A DNA stretch of 64,000 nucleotides from Eucalyptus grandis (taxonomy: Eukaryota; Streptophyta; Magnoliopsida; Myrtales; Myrtaceae). A program made the translations under genes and the position numbers. The stretch covers positions 27,429,669-27,493,668 of the forward strand of contig NC_052614.1 of NCBI RefSeq assembly GCF_016545825.1, in the 5' to 3' direction. Positions 1 to 12,975 of the stretch are shown piece by piece (position 1 is the stretch's first letter; the number at the start of each line of letters is the position of its first letter). The notes under the pieces are model-generated. The model searched no databases. It had not been told where the DNA came from and worked only from the letters and a program-made list of their open reading frames with translations.

Positions 1-320
1 GGCTGAAGGGGCTGAACCAAGCGACAGCTAGGCTGGAAACAGCGAGGAGGTGTGCCGGGTGGCTGCAGCGAGCAACAACGGGAACTCTGATGGCTAGATG
101 GACGGCCTAGCAAGCTGCGACGACCTAAGACGACAGTCAGGCGGGCTCGGGCAGTAGCTCGAGCAAGGACGGCACAAGCTGGAGGCGCAGGTGAACGATG
201 CTCAGGCAGGGCCCGGACGAGCGGCAACGGTGCATGACAGGCGGCAACGGCGCACGATGACGGCGGGGGGACTCCGGCGGGCTTGCTACTAGTCTTGGCT
301 GGTTCCTCTGGTTTTCTTGA
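1..320. other. GC-rich segment, no supported gene
   Basis: This stretch is markedly richer in G+C than what follows and is full of GGC/GCG-type short motifs. No frame gives a recognisable protein. A similar GC-rich block lies near 4490-5090, so it may be part of a dispersed repeat, perhaps an LTR-retrotransposon fragment cut by the window edge. Confidence 0.3.
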
Positions 321-3300
321 GCTCACCACTCTTCAACAATGGGGAAATTAGCTGCCGAAGGAAGAAGAAGCTGGCTGCTGCAAGAAGGGGGCCACCAATG
401 CCACAAAAGTCTTCAAATGCTATTCAAAGCCCTTGAGTTCATGCCCCACCACCTTGGTTGTCATCCACAGCCAATTTGCAGCACCAAGGCTTCCTTAACA
501 AGCCATCGAAGTGGTCCAAAAGTTGCTCCCCATAAGGCTTATGAATTTTGGATCAATTCCCTCCAATTCCACCCAATACCACTTCAATACTTCTCCAAAT
601 GAGCTCAATTTGGTGTCCATAAATTTAGCCAAGGTTCCCCTGTCCATCTCATGAATTTTTCTTGTCAATTTGTCCAACTCGAATCGCAAAAATGCGACAA
701 AAAGCAGCCCTCTCATTTTCTTGGTCCAAAATAATCTTACTTTTGAATTTTCACCGGAAATCCCGATTTGCCGAAAAAATTTTGGAGGATGATTCGACAT
801 TCTTAAAATTAATCATGACATGACAGAACTTTCAATTGCTGTGATCGGGTTCAATTTTACAGTTAATCTCAATCTGACGCCATTTTAGCGTGACCTAACT
901 TACCGGGTAGCTTTTAGAAATTTTTAGCACATTTGATCCGTGGTCGATTATTTTTTAGCAACATTGTACATCTTCAACACATTGACGACTTTTTGCTATC
1001 GTGAAAATCTCAAAATTTCAAATGTGAATACAGAGTACCAAAATGACAGAAAAATCGGTCTAGTGCTGATTGACAAGAATTTTGCAATTAGGTAGAATCA
1101 CCCACACTTAATCACATGGCTCTGTCGAATTGGCCTATCTCCGGTCTCTAATTGATTTTTAATTGTGCCGTAATGACCCTTGCAGATTAGAATAGTCGAG
1201 CAATCGATTCCTGGTCGAATTCTCAAGTTTATTGCGTTTATATTCCTTAACAATTTCACATGATAGGCTAGTTATCTCGTGAGTAGCCAACTTAGAGAAA
1301 AAACTATAGGCGCATCGATGAAAAGCCCAACTTATTTAATCGAAAACAGATTCTGAAAACCAGGATGTCACACTGGGATAATTCTTTGGGAATAGAAGTC
1401 AAAAAGACTTGCTTTAGGTTTAGATCAGCTCCAATACTGTAAAAAAAACTTGAGCATTTCCCGATAATGTTTATCGAGATGTCTTTTCTGGAGAGAACAA
1501 CATCTATTCTTTCGAGCTCATGAAGGTCAAAAGGTTTTCCAATGAAAAAATAGTATAGGAGAGTAATGGCATACCTAAAGTCAGGTGAAGGTAGAAATTG
1601 AACTTGGTCTTGTTCTGTCATCAATTGTCACCAATGCTTGAGGCTACCCGTAAACTTTGTGACAAAACAAAAATGGACATCATACTTATCTTGATTGGTG
1701 AGAGCAAGTCCTTTCACCCATTTGCTTCTCTTTATTTAGTTAAGGGGAATGAATTCAAGATCATATTCCAATTCCATATATTTCAATCTTGTTTTTTGAT
1801 TAAAAAATGTTTTTTTTATGGAAATTATCTCATGTCTTTTCTATAACAACCATCTCTTTATCAATCTCGACAAATATTTTATTACCCACATGGTTTGGAT
1901 CACGAAAGGAATTGTCAAGAATCTTGAAAAGAATATGCGATGTTCACTTTATATCTTCATGTATCAATTTTTGGCCTTTCGAATTCATTTCTTAAATCCA
2001 AATGTTGATTATTACCCCACACTAGGAAAATGCAAATGATTTACTAGAGTAATGATCGAAGACAGTGGTCTCGAGAGTCCAAAATGCTCAAAGGTCTGAA
2101 GATTAGTAGACGAAGAAGCTAGAAAAAGATGAATGCAAAAAGTGTTGAAAAAAAATCGAGAAGGCATGAAAGCGGGCGCCGCCTATAAGTAAAGGCAAAT
2201 GGCCAGAAGAAGGAAAAAAAACAAGGAAAAATGTAAATAAATCTTAAAATAATGCAGGGGCGAAAAGACCCACGTGTCTAGTCCAGCAGATGGCGAGAAG
2301 CGAACCTTTAGCATGTCAAGCCAATATAACTGACAATTAAACCATATCAAAATGGACTCTCAAGGCCAATGAAATATCAAGAGAAAAGAAGATTTTTAAA
2401 TGAAGAATTATTGATAATAATGCCGAAATAATCACTAATTTCATGAACCCTTTATCAATGAATTTTGAGCCTAATAATTTCTTTTGTTTCTCAACCCCTT
2501 TCTAAATCTATATTATGTCTCTTATAAAGTCTCTTCAAATTGGAATATCAAAGTTGACGTATGAGCTTCTACAATTGAAAATTCCCACTCGAGGAAGTGA
2601 GGGCAAATTATCTTATTTCATCTTTATGTTTCTTGGCCTGTAATCCTAGTGAAGATAATGAATGAAAAGTATTTCCTTTTTTAGCCACAAAATGCTTATC
2701 CATTGTCGAAGTCCGTGACCAAGCATACATCATGGTCTTTACAAAGGACCACCCTGATTGGTCGTTATGTGTCTACTGCGAACTTTTTCTGGAACCTTCG
2801 AAACTGGCAGTGTGAGGTGAATTGGGTGTTCATGATCATTTCTCACATTAATGATAGGGATCAAATAGCCTTATATGGACATTAAGTGAAAAGCCCATCT
2901 GACTAAGAAGTTCTCATTTGACATTTTTAAGTAACCCTTTCGACTAATTAAGATCATCTTGACGATGACTTTTCTCTTATGAGAATTTGATGATTGATGA
3001 TTTCTGCTAAGTCGAATGATAATTTCATGACAGTAAATGTTTTCAAACCAAATGAACTTAGCTTGACATGTTTTCGCAATCAGTGCTCTTCTATAGCGAT
3101 TCATGCCCAGTGCATTTTCATGATTGGGGTGTTTCCTCAGAATCTTTAGCACGGCGAGCTTCAATAACGCAGGATGTCTTCATCAGCATGGCAAGCTTCT
3201 ATAGCCTGAGGTGTTCTCTTCCGCCACGTTCGCAGATGCAACCTCGGAGTCTTCAGTACGACGAGCCGGGTGATTTTTTAGAATTTTTCTAAATATGCAT

Positions 3301-4489
3301 TATTTATTTAAATATATAAGAATATAACAATAAATCAAAATTGGCAACTAATTATTTCATATCAATTAGAAAAAAGATAATTATCTAACTTGAGGATTAA
3401 CTTTCCAAATTCAAACTGACGTAATCGGACTGCAATCGCAATCATAGGGCTCAACGGCGAGGGATCAGCGGTGGTGCTTATTACGATACAACCGTTCTCG
3501 ACAAGAAGCTGCAAAATAGTGACAAATTGCCCTCGGGTTGGCATCTGGTCAGCTGATTCGTGCATGGGCGAGCGATTCCGGGATGTAGGGATGTTTTTGT
3601 CGTTAAGTATATGGGAATGGTGTGTGGGAATGGTGTGTGGGAGGATGAAAATGCAAATTGCAAGGATAGAAATGATCGACCCTGAGGTATAAAGGATGCG
3701 CCACCACCAAAATATGAAAATCGGGATTAAAGAAGTTGATCACCAAGTCTTAAAGGACGAACCATCCGCCAAAGATAAAGGAGTTCGGGATAGGAGAAGC
3801 TCACCACCATGGCCTAATAGAAAATACACCAATAAAGAATAAAGGGCTTCTTGACTCATCACTGAGGAATAATCCACTCTCTAAGGATAAAGAAATCAAA
3901 ATAAGAGTTGTGCACTCTTCAAAAATATTCACTCACACAGAGGAAATCTCAAGTATTTTCATTGATCCAATTCATCTGCCATACTATGGAGAGGCTTCCT
4001 CTATTTACAAGAGGAATTCAACTTAGGAAATGGGAATCTAATGAATAGGAATGAGAACTACCCTAACATTAAAGATCTAGGAACCCAGAATGTTGACTCT
4101 TGAAAATTTACATAGCATTAAAGACTCCTAGGAAAATAGAGATGCATTATGTCTTGGGAACTTGCAATCTTGAGCCTTGCCAAATTCGTGCTCCCTCCTT
4201 GACCAAAAGATAAATACTCCAAGACTTCATCAAATATCCAAGAAAGTTGTTCAAAATGGCCTCCCATTGTTATGTTGTTGAGAAACTTCAAAATCGGCAA
4301 CTACTAAAGCATACCAAGAAACCACCGACTAATATATCATATCAATAACTTCGAAAACTCATTAATCATTGGTATCAATATCTTTGGCAAGAATGGTTCG
4401 GTACAGCTTTAGTTAAAAATTTCAGTCTTGACCTATTGAAGCACGTTATGCTCAAAGTCTATCTTGGCTTGAATTAGCAACAATGATGG
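321..4489. other. AT-rich repeat-like spacer, no supported gene
   Basis: I find no open frame with recognisable protein similarity. All frames are short and lack domain motifs. Around 820-1260 the sequence has the look of LTR-retrotransposon noncoding DNA, but I cannot place terminal repeats or target duplications. A short near-perfect tandem repeat of a GGGAATGGTGTGT-type unit lies near 3610-3645. Confidence 0.3.
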
Positions 4490-6000
4490 CGCTGATGGAG
4501 TTAAGTCGGATGCTCCCGCATCATCAGCAGTGACGTTGACGGCTGTGGGCGACCCTTGGCTGGCCTGGGCTCACACTCGGCACAGCCACAGCAGGTCACG
4601 GCAATGTTGCAGAGGATGATGGCACGGGGCTCGAGCAGCAACTCGGCGTCCAGGGGCAACAACTTGCCACCGGGACTGTAGCTCGGTCTTCGTTGGCTCA
4701 GCGGCAACGGACGGCGGGTGGAGCGTGCGGCTTTGTCGTCAGGGCAGGGGCAGTAGCTCGGCACGGTGTAGGGCGCGGCGGCAAGTTCAATGTCCAGGGG
4801 TAGCAGCGGGCGTGGCGGCGAAGCAGTGAGTTGTCGCAGGCGACTTGGGCAAGGCGGGAGTGAGGCTTAGTCAATCGGGACAATAGTAGGGACGTCGCAG
4901 TCAAGGCAGCGGCGCAGTTTTCGGGGCTCGGGACTCCGCGACTCACAGTCAGTTCGGGCAGCGAGCTCACGACGTCAAGGCTGGGTGGCGAAGGGAGCGA
5001 CGTCGCAGATGGTGAGGGCACGGTGGTGACTGAGGTGGGGTGGCGGGCAGGGCGGCAAGATGAGTGTCTCGGCCCAGGATTGGCCTAGAGGGCTCTTTCC
5101 TTCTCTTCTCACATGTACCTTGTTATAAATGAAGCTAATATTATTATGGGCTTTTTTTCTTTTCCATCAGAGTTTTTTAAAAGTGATACATTTATATTAG
5201 TGATGGAAAGACGCTAACCGTGAAGACGCTGAAAAAGACAATAGATAGGCAAGAAAAAGAGAGAAGAAAAAAGTGAGTTTTTTATTTACAAGGATTCTCA
5301 ATCTCTTTGTGTCCTGATCTTAAGAGAAAATCATCGTTGTATTCTAACTTCTTTCGAAATCTAATTCGCACAATGGAAGTGAGCCCAAGTTTTGAACTTT
5401 GATAACAAATTTACTGGCGTGTTCTTTTCATTCTGTTCTTTTATTATTATATTCTGCCTGGTGAATTGTTTGTGAGCATTATTTTTCTAGAATCGATGTG
5501 AGATTTGGTAACATGCCTCTCTATGTTCTAATAATTGTGATTTGCCGACCTCCGAATTATGAGCCATAAGTATGTTTATATAGCAAAACCTAGGTAAACT
5601 TGATTACGCAGGCTGGAGCTTTGGCCTTTCAATTTATTTATTTATTTATTTTTATGGATTCTAATATCCTAAGGCCGGTCCCTAATTAGATTCTTAATGA
5701 GCTGGATTAAGACCAAATTAGGCCAATTAAGGCCCTTTTACCCTATGATTTTCGGCCACTTGCATGGCCTTAGCCTGACTGAATTTCGCCTTCTTTCGTG
5801 GGCTCAATTTATCGAATTTTTAAGCTCAAAACCATCCATCTCCAATCCAATGCTAATATGATGAAATATATTATCTAATAAATGCTCTTAAAACTATATG
5901 TTATGCAATTTAATTATGATATTTTCATTTAGGTGGTTAAAAATTAATCTATAATTTTTTATGTAATTAATTATTAAATGATTAGTCAAAATTTAAATGT
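4490..6000. other. GC-rich block (4490-5090) and AT-rich spacer
   Basis: The first 600 bases are GC-rich and hold overlapping open frames of about 90-110 codons on the minus strand. Their Ser/Pro/Arg-rich translations look like compositional artefacts. The remainder is AT-rich with a TTTA-type microsatellite near 5630-5655. I see no gene. Confidence 0.3.
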
Positions 6001-6006
6001 CAATGG

Positions 6007-6337
6007 GACGAGAAAAAAAATGCAAAGAAAGGAACATCAGACCTAACCAATTTCATATTCTTCTCTTCTTGACAAAATGTCTGAGGAAGCATTAGCCAAA
6101 CATGGATTGGTCTTAAGAAATCGATATTGTGTTGTGACGTTGTTTCTACACAGGTATATGCAAGATAACAAGACGAGAAAAAAATGCAGAGAAAGGAACA
6201 TCAAACCTAACCCATTTCATATTCTTCTCTTCTTGACAAAATGTCTGAGGAAGCATTAGCTGTACATGGATTGGTATTAAGAAATCGATATTGTGTTGTG
6301 ATGTTGTCTCTACACAGATATATGCAAGATTACAAAT
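6007..6337. repeat. 165-bp tandem duplication 3' of the UGT gene
   Basis: Two head-to-tail units start at about 6007 and 6172, each opening with GACGAGAAAAA. They share nearly all of their length, including an ATGTCTGAGGAAGCATTAGC segment and a TAAGAAATCGATATTGTG segment. They lie just beyond the stop codon of the minus-strand glycosyltransferase, so they may fall in its 3' UTR or terminator region. Confidence 0.85.
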
Positions 6338-6447
6338 AAATAAAAAAGAATGCATATTATGAATCGTGATTGAGAGAGGATCACCATTTTTGAACAAATG
6401 GACCGAGAAACATCATAAATTGCGAAAATGACAGGAAAGCAAACGAG

Positions 6448-7887
6448 TCAAGGCATATTATTCAATATGTCCTCAATAAAACGGCTCAAAGACAAGTAAG
6501 AAGAGCCATCCTCAACTAACGCGTTCCTACTCTTCTCACTCACCTCCTCCACCTTCCTCTTCCTCTCACCGTTGACCTCCTCCATTAACTTCTTTATTGC
6601 GCCCTCTATTTCGTCCGCCATCACCACATTGGTCTCCATCTTGAAATCCCTCCTATAGTCCATCCTGATCTCTGTCGCAAGGCGCAGTTCCACCACTAGC
6701 TCGAACGCGTTGAGCTGTTGCTCCGCGTACAGGGGCCATGTGGCCATTGTCACCCCGAACCATATGCTCTCCAAGGTGGAGTTCCATCCGCAGTGTGACA
6801 CGAACCCCCCAATTGCTGGGTGGGCTAGGACCGCAACTTGTGGGGCCCACCCAATCACTTTCCCAATGCCAGCCGTTCGATCTAGGAAACCCTTGGGCAA
6901 AACCTCCGCGGGGTCCATGTAGTCATGGGGGATTTCAACCTTGCCCTTCGGCGGCGGCCGCCGTAGGGACCACAGGAAGCGGTGCCCACTCCGCTCCAGT
7001 GCGGAAGCCATCTCCTTCACCTGGTCCTCACCGAAGCTTCCCATGCTCCCGAAGCATAAGAAAACTACCGATGAAGGCAATTGCCCGTTGAGCCACTCCA
7101 TGATGTCATCCGCTCCACTGTTCGCCTTCATTTTGGTCTCACCCTTCAGATTTAGTATTGGCCCCACCGGATAAACCACGGGCGCCCCTAGGCCCGCCAA
7201 GGACCTTATTGCATGCGGTTCAAGCTCCTCGAACGTGTTTACAACAATGCCCTTGGTCGCTCTCATCCTCCTGGTGTGCTCCAGGAACGGTCGGACCGCC
7301 TCCTTCATAAGAACCACGGAGGGTAAGACCTTGGCCGGCAAAGGGTTGGTGAAACTTGGGAAGTCCAGTTCCCCGGCTGCATCGTTGAATTCAGTTATGT
7401 CCATGTGGTGCTCATCTTGGAGCGATTGGAGGTGCAGCATCATGCCGAGGCAAGCGGCACTCGATGTGAAGAAGATATAGGACGGTACTCCGAACTCGTC
7501 TGCCAGGTCAATCATGGTGGTGCAGAACATGTCAAGAACGAACCCCGCAAGTTGTCTGGTAGAGCTGGCCGAGTCAGCGAGCTCGGCAACAACCTGCTTG
7601 ATGTGGGGCTTGTTGCTTTCGATGAAGTGGGTGCGGAAATTGCCCGAAGAGATCAAGGTGTTGGTGTTCCCACGTGGGAGATGAACAAAGCGGATTCTGG
7701 CAGCAGCCCCGGTGGTGGCAAGCGAGGTCGTGTATGAATCGGCATCGGAGTCGAACAGAAGCTTCATGATGACGACAGTGATAGAGAGGCGTGGGTCGCG
7801 GTCAACAAGAAGCTTGGCCATCTCGACCATCGATACGAGATGGCCCATGCCAGGCGATGGGATGAAAATGAGCTCGGCATGGGTCAT
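6448..7887 (-). CDS. Family-1 UDP-glycosyltransferase (UGT71-like)
   Basis: A single open frame encodes 479 residues, the usual length for an intronless plant UGT. Such enzymes move a sugar from UDP-sugar to small acceptors (flavonoids, phenolics, terpenoids or hormones) in the cytosol. The N-terminal half has the catalytic His at residue 16 in a PSPGMGHL context and a likely partner Asp at 119. The C-terminal half carries a complete 44-residue PSPG sugar-donor box at 347-390, from WAPQ through HCGWNS (365-370) to its final Gln. The last residue, Gln rather than His, is typical of glucosyltransferases. Thr380 in the FGVTMATWP stretch replaces the Pro usual in this family. The UGT71-like label rests on overall style and is less certain than the family. 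No lesion is visible and acceptor specificity cannot be read. The first Met, just ahead of the conserved start of the N-terminal domain, is the chosen start. Confidence 0.95.
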   Translation of the reverse strand: MTHAELIFIPSPGMGHLVSMVEMAKLLVDRDPRLSITVVIMKLLFDSDADSYTTSLATTGAAARIRFVHLPRGNTNTLISSGNFRTHFIESNKPHIKQVVAELADSASSTRQLAGFVLDMFCTTMIDLADEFGVPSYIFFTSSAACLGMMLHLQSLQDEHHMDITEFNDAAGELDFPSFTNPLPAKVLPSVVLMKEAVRPFLEHTRRMRATKGIVVNTFEELEPHAIRSLAGLGAPVVYPVGPILNLKGETKMKANSGADDIMEWLNGQLPSSVVFLCFGSMGSFGEDQVKEMASALERSGHRFLWSLRRPPPKGKVEIPHDYMDPAEVLPKGFLDRTAGIGKVIGWAPQVAVLAHPAIGGFVSHCGWNSTLESIWFGVTMATWPLYAEQQLNAFELVVELRLATEIRMDYRRDFKMETNVVMADEIEGAIKKLMEEVNGERKRKVEEVSEKSRNALVEDGSSYLSLSRFIEDILNNMP

Positions 7888-7967
7888 TGGCTAAGCTGAT
7901 TTTTTCCCTGGGAGTGTGTCGAAGTTTCGTGTTTTAAGAAAACGGTGATAAGGCTCGAGGCTTCTTA

Positions 7968-7990
7968 TGTTGATTATTATTTAAGTTGCG
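7968..7990 (-). promoter_or_regulatory. Possible TATA-like element of the UGT gene
   Basis: Read on the minus strand, a TTAAATAATAATC-type AT-rich stretch lies about 90 bases upstream of the UGT start codon, a plausible distance for a TATA region with a short 5' UTR. It is weak, because AT-rich runs are common here. Confidence 0.3.
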
Positions 7991-7999
7991 TTGAGAGGA

Positions 8000-9095
8000 G
8001 GGGAAGATTCTTGGTTGAATATGTCTTCTCTTGGCATTTTTGTCATTCTTTTATTTGCTTTGTTTGATTCAATGCATTTGCACCTAGGGTTACTTGTGAC
8101 TTTTTGTCAAGATGAGAAGAACATAAAATTGGTTACCGGCGAAATGAATGAGGATCCTCATCGCGGACTGATGTGTAAACTGCGAAAACGGTACCAAGAT
8201 CTCCATAGCAAGAATCTAGAACATATATAATCAAGAAAAGAAATTTGTAAACATGATTCGAAATCCATGGTTCTTTATGTGGAACAATGACGATCCAAAA
8301 CTCAAGCTTTTCTCCTCTATTGCATTTTCTATCACTAGCTTAATGAAACTACCCCTTACCCTCAGCATTCGGTAAACACTCCTTATGTGAGGATATTTGT
8401 GCATCAGAGTTAAAAAAGAGATTTGAGTACTATTTATAGAGTTTGAAGCCAAAGACCCACTTATCACATGTCAAGTTTTATATGGTCTATAATGATCAGC
8501 CCTATATTAAACTAATTGATAATCTTTATATCTCATCTTATTAGACTAATCCTATAAAATGATTAATTACAATCTCAATTAATTTAACCTATATCAGAAA
8601 AACTTTTATATGTTGAAGTTTCACCAATTTTTCCAGAGAAATCTATAGCTGCTATACTCTAGAGAACTTGAGCGACAAGCAGCCAAAATAACTAACTACC
8701 CTTCATCAACTACAGCTGGCAAAGAGAAGTTTAAGTTGAAACGGTGCTGATAAAATCGGTTCAGAAGAAAAGACAAAGTCATAGAACATGCTGGAAATTA
8801 TGGACATGAGGAGAAAGTTTTGTAACTTAACTGTTAAGTAGTATAAAATATTAGAAAATCTTAGGCGGTGGCCTTGTCATAGTCGGTAAACAATATATGG
8901 CTTGGATGCACAACCAGTAAGTGAGAGCTCCTCCATTATCACGTGTACCCAAAATACTCATATAAATCTTTCTATTCCTTGTGCCAATACTTGCCGATCC
9001 TTTCTCTACTTATACACAATATTAACCATTAACCATTTACCACAAATCTAGGCGTTTCTCCTCTGTTTCATGTGTTCTTCGTAAAAGGGAAGACA
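8000..9095. other. Intergenic spacer
   Basis: AT-rich DNA between the UGT promoter and the duplicated segment. Open frames are under 85 codons with no recognisable domain. Confidence 0.4.
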
Positions 9096-11036
9096 AGAAA
9101 ACAGGACAACGCATTTAACCAGTATCACTTGCAAGCGATGCATCTTCGTAGACGATCGCATTTAATCTGTATATATATGTGTGTGTGTACCCACACTTTT
9201 TGGACTATAGTTGGACCACTTGTGAAGGTTCGTATCATTGACTGAGCAACATCCATTTTCTCCGAGAACGGATCACCACGGCAAATTTGGGGGAAAATTG
9301 CCTCCACTATCTTGTACATTATCTATATAACGTCACTTCTTAAAATAATTTTCAATAGTACCTTCACAAGTTTAATGAGAAATCACTTTAATTATTTATT
9401 TTCCGCATTTTTTCATTATTTTTCCTCCGTGATTGAGTACTGCAGTAAATATATATACATAACTCATGAAGGTTTAAGGGCAAACTATAAGCAAAATCTA
9501 TTGAAATTTTATTCATCATTCTATTTCCAGCACAGAACTATTATATTTACTATTTGAATCAATACATTGCATTTACTTTTTATTTTCTATTAGGTTTTCC
9601 CACTAATAAAAATGTTCTGAATCTGTCCCTGATTTTCCCCAATGTAAACACGTATACAAGGTAGCCAAGAAACAATACGCAAAACTAACCTCGAAACCCA
9701 AAGGCCAAAATATATTAGAAATTGGACTAAAACGGAAGAGAGACGGTGGATTCAACCCCGTCCATGAATTCCTCTGGCCAGTTTAGTCCACTGATTAGCG
9801 CAGCTCGTTGACCGAGTGTATTTTGGACCAGTCACTGATATGGGACCATGTGGAGCTGACGTGGCATTGATACGGAGTAACTCTGACTATGGTCAGATTA
9901 GAGACTAAGTAGTGGCACAAAGGGACACAAATCAAGGTGAGGTCGTTGTCGCGTGAAACTGGATTGGCACAGTCAGATCATCTATGAAATTGCGCGTGTG
10001 GGTGGGCTGAGTATCGATTGAGGCTGTGGTTGCTACTGTTTGTCTTTCTAGTGGTGGGTGATTTGTGCCAACGATTAGGGACTGTGCACGCTGGCACATC
10101 TTTAGATGGGAGTTGTATTCGCCCACGCATAGATGTGTTTTCGCGCGAGGACATTCTCAGCGGCCGGAGAAGCTAGATCACAATTGTAGGAAACAACCTA
10201 TAGTATTTTGATGATAGCAAAACTTCATCCAAGCGTCTGAACTATTCAAGCTTTATAAATGGACTTACCCTCTTGTAATGCCAACATCAGCACAATCTGC
10301 AACGCATTGCGGTTAGACAAAATTAATTTAACGAAAAAGAAATACATACTTATAAACATTTAAGAATTAGTTTATTCAGTAATATTTGCCAAATATATAT
10401 AGAATGCAAATGTTAATGTTACATTCTATTAGACTATGAATTGATATAACTCTTTATGCCAGTTTTAAGACTCATATCCTCTCGTAGGTTGAACACTAAA
10501 TAATGATAGTGTGACTTTATTTATGGTCAACTTTTTATATTGTTTCTATGGTGCTTATAGTTTGATAAGCTTAGATTTCTCTAAACTTTTAGCTTTATTC
10601 TTTCAGCGATCTTCCTTGAGGATTTTTTTTTTTTTTTTTTTGGTCCAATCTTTGAGGATTGTTAGCCAGCCAGTTTCACCTTGTGCAATTATAACCTGAA
10701 ATTAATTGATCAAGGGAAGACTTTGTTTGGTCTCTATGTATTGTGTATCGGACCTAGTAATAATATTTCCCTTGAATGCTGGAAAAAGAGATTGTCAATT
10801 AATACTCAATCCTAATTCCAAAACAAAAAGAAAATTGTGGTGCTGTATGTCAAATTTGAAGTATGGCTTATAAAATCTTCAAAGAAATATAATAAAGGTT
10901 GATATAGATAGGTTGGTAAAGATGATTTTGGCTATTTAAAATGGTTAGATCTTCGTTTGGATCTCAATCTACATTTCATAGGATGAAAAAGAGAATCTAA
11001 AAGAAGAACATGTACTTGATTGGCATTAAGATTTTA
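9096..11036. repeat. Segmental duplication, copy A
   Basis: This segment is repeated, clearly diverged but collinear, at 12976-13437 plus 19376-21180 (copy B). Matching landmarks include an AGCAACATCCATTT..TCTCCGAG segment, GAGAAATCACTTTAATTA, GTGATTTGTGCCAA, TTTTGATGATAGCAAAACTT, a TTGATAAGCTTAGA segment and, at the right end, TACTTGATTGGCATTAAGATTT. Similarity stops at 11036, exactly where a TIR element begins. No coding sequence is recognised in it. Confidence 0.85.
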
Positions 11037-12159
11037 GGATAAGTATTGTAGAAGTCCTAAAACTTGTCACGAAAATACAATTGAATCATAAAACTTGCAA
11101 AAAGTGCAATTGAGTCCTAAAACTTGTCAAATTGTTTCAATTGAGTCCTAAAGTTAACGCCGTTTCGTTTTTCGTTTTTTTTTTAACAGAAAATGCTGAT
11201 GTGGTATTTAAAATTAATTTTTTTATTTTCCATGTGGCTTTTTAATTTTTTTATTTAAATTAGATTTAAAAATTAAAAAAGAAAAGTGAAATTTTATTTA
11301 AAAGAAAACAGTTCAACAAAAAAAAAAAAAAATGGCTAAAGTTAACGCCATCGACTTTTTAACGGACGTGGCATTTAAAATTAATTTTTATTTTCCATGT
11401 GGCTTTTTAAATTTTTATTTAAATTAGATTTAAAAATTAAAAAAAAAAGAAAGTGAAATTTTATTTAAAAAGAAAACAATTCAAAAAAAAAAAATGGATA
11501 GCCTCGGGAGGGGCCGGCCCTAGGCGCGGGTGGCTGGCCCTCGCCCAAGCTTGGCGAGGGTTGCTGGCCCTGCCTCATCGAGATCTAGCGAGCCTTACGG
11601 CCCCGAGCGAGGGTTAACGAGGCGTCGCTCAAGGCCGGCGACGACTCGCCTAGGCTAGGTGATGGCTGCTGGCCCCCCGCGAGGGCTGGCGTGCCAAGAT
11701 CTGGGCACCCTCGCCCGAGCTTGGCAAGGTCTCGCTTGGGGCTGGCAAGGCCTCGCCTGGGGCTAGTGAGGGTCGGCCACTCAGCCTAAGGCTGGCGATG
11801 GTCGCCGGCCCCTTCGACGATTAGTGGCGACGGTGGCGGCGGCAATAAGGGAGGAGCTGCTTTATCTTCTTCTTTTTTTTTTTTTTTAATAATTTTAAAA
11901 AATAAGTTTTTTTTCTTTTTAGTTTTTAAATCTATTTTTTTAAATGAATAAAAAATAATTTAAAAAGCCATCTAAAAAAAAAAGAAAAATTATTTAAAAG
12001 GCCACGTCAAGCATTTTCCGTTAAAAGGGCTAACAATGTTAACTTTAGGACTCGATTGAAACAATTTGACAAGTTTTAGTATTCAATTGTACTTTTTGCA
12101 AGTTTTAGGACTCAATTGCATTTTTGTGACAAGTTTTAGGACTTCTGCAGAACTTATCC
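11037..12159. mobile_element. Nonautonomous TIR element, about 1.1 kb (MULE-like)
   Basis: Long terminal inverted repeats begin GGATAAGTATTGTAGAAGTC on the left and are mirrored on the right as ..GACTTCTGCAGAACTTATCC. They continue inward through repeated TCCTAAAACTTG/CAATTGAGTCC motifs for roughly 200 bases or more. The centre (about 11495-11870) is GC-rich with many degenerate GGCTGGCCCTCGCC-type repeats and no protein-coding frame. The flanks AAGATTTTA and CTAATTTTA share only 6 of 9 bases, so a Mutator-type 9-bp duplication is possible but degraded. A second inner copy of the TIR-proximal sequence lies near 11340-11495. Confidence 0.75.
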
Positions 12160-12975
12160 CCTAATTTTATTGCATTTACCAATTCTATTTAAAAATTACC
12201 AGCCTTAGTTAACGTGATTCACCAACTTGTCTCCCGTAATATTACTACTTAGTATTATCAACATTCATGTAAGTAACTTACTAACAATTTATTTAGTTCT
12301 TTATTTCTAACTTTTCTTATTGCTTACAAATTTCTATTTGCACTTCTTAGCAACGTCTTAGAATTACTGACTTTTTTTTTTTAAACTACCATATTTAATT
12401 AGAGTGACGTGGTAACTTTTCTCTATTTAAGTTATCAAGTAGTTTGGGTTACCAACTCTTATTTGAGTTGCTTATCAAGTCTATTTTTTTAATTACAAAC
12501 TTCTGTTATTTTTTACCGATTTTCATTTACCTTATCTTTTTTTATTACGCCTTAAATTTACCAACACTTAAGATATTTTTAATTAATGATGAGAAAAGTT
12601 AGTATATTAAACAAAAAAATACATAGACGTTCATAACTAAGTTCTTAGAGTTCACATGGAGCTTTCCAAGACGGACGCTCAAAATATAATCTCCATGGAT
12701 GGCTACCGTGTGAAGTGAAAAAGAGTAACACTTCTTTCCCAGCCCTCGTCAAACAGAAAAAAGTTAAAGATTAGTCATGAAACTGCAAATGATCTTACTT
12801 TTCTCATCCATTATTGGGTTTCCACGACCTTTCTTGGAAATCTAGACTCAACTATTCTTTTGATAATTTCGAATGCATACACGACATATACATAACATAG
12901 CAAAACAGAAGAAAGAGGGGTGGGAAAATCAAAAAGGAGAGAAAATAGTAGTGGCAAATTTGATCAATGTACTTA
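12160..12975. other. AT-rich spacer
   Basis: Very AT-rich DNA between the TIR element and copy B of the segmental duplication, with runs of T and A. No gene is visible. Confidence 0.4.

Noticed and set aside
4501..5021. Minus-strand open frames of 87 and 107 codons
   Set aside because: GC-rich, low-complexity translation with no domain and no splice context.
6653..7737. Open frames on the plus strand and in other frames within the UGT
   Set aside because: Shadows of the 479-codon glycosyltransferase, which has the full PSPG box.
10621..10641. Poly-T tract considered as a retroposon tail
   Set aside because: No flanking direct repeat or element body could be found, and the same position in copy B lacks a clear tract.
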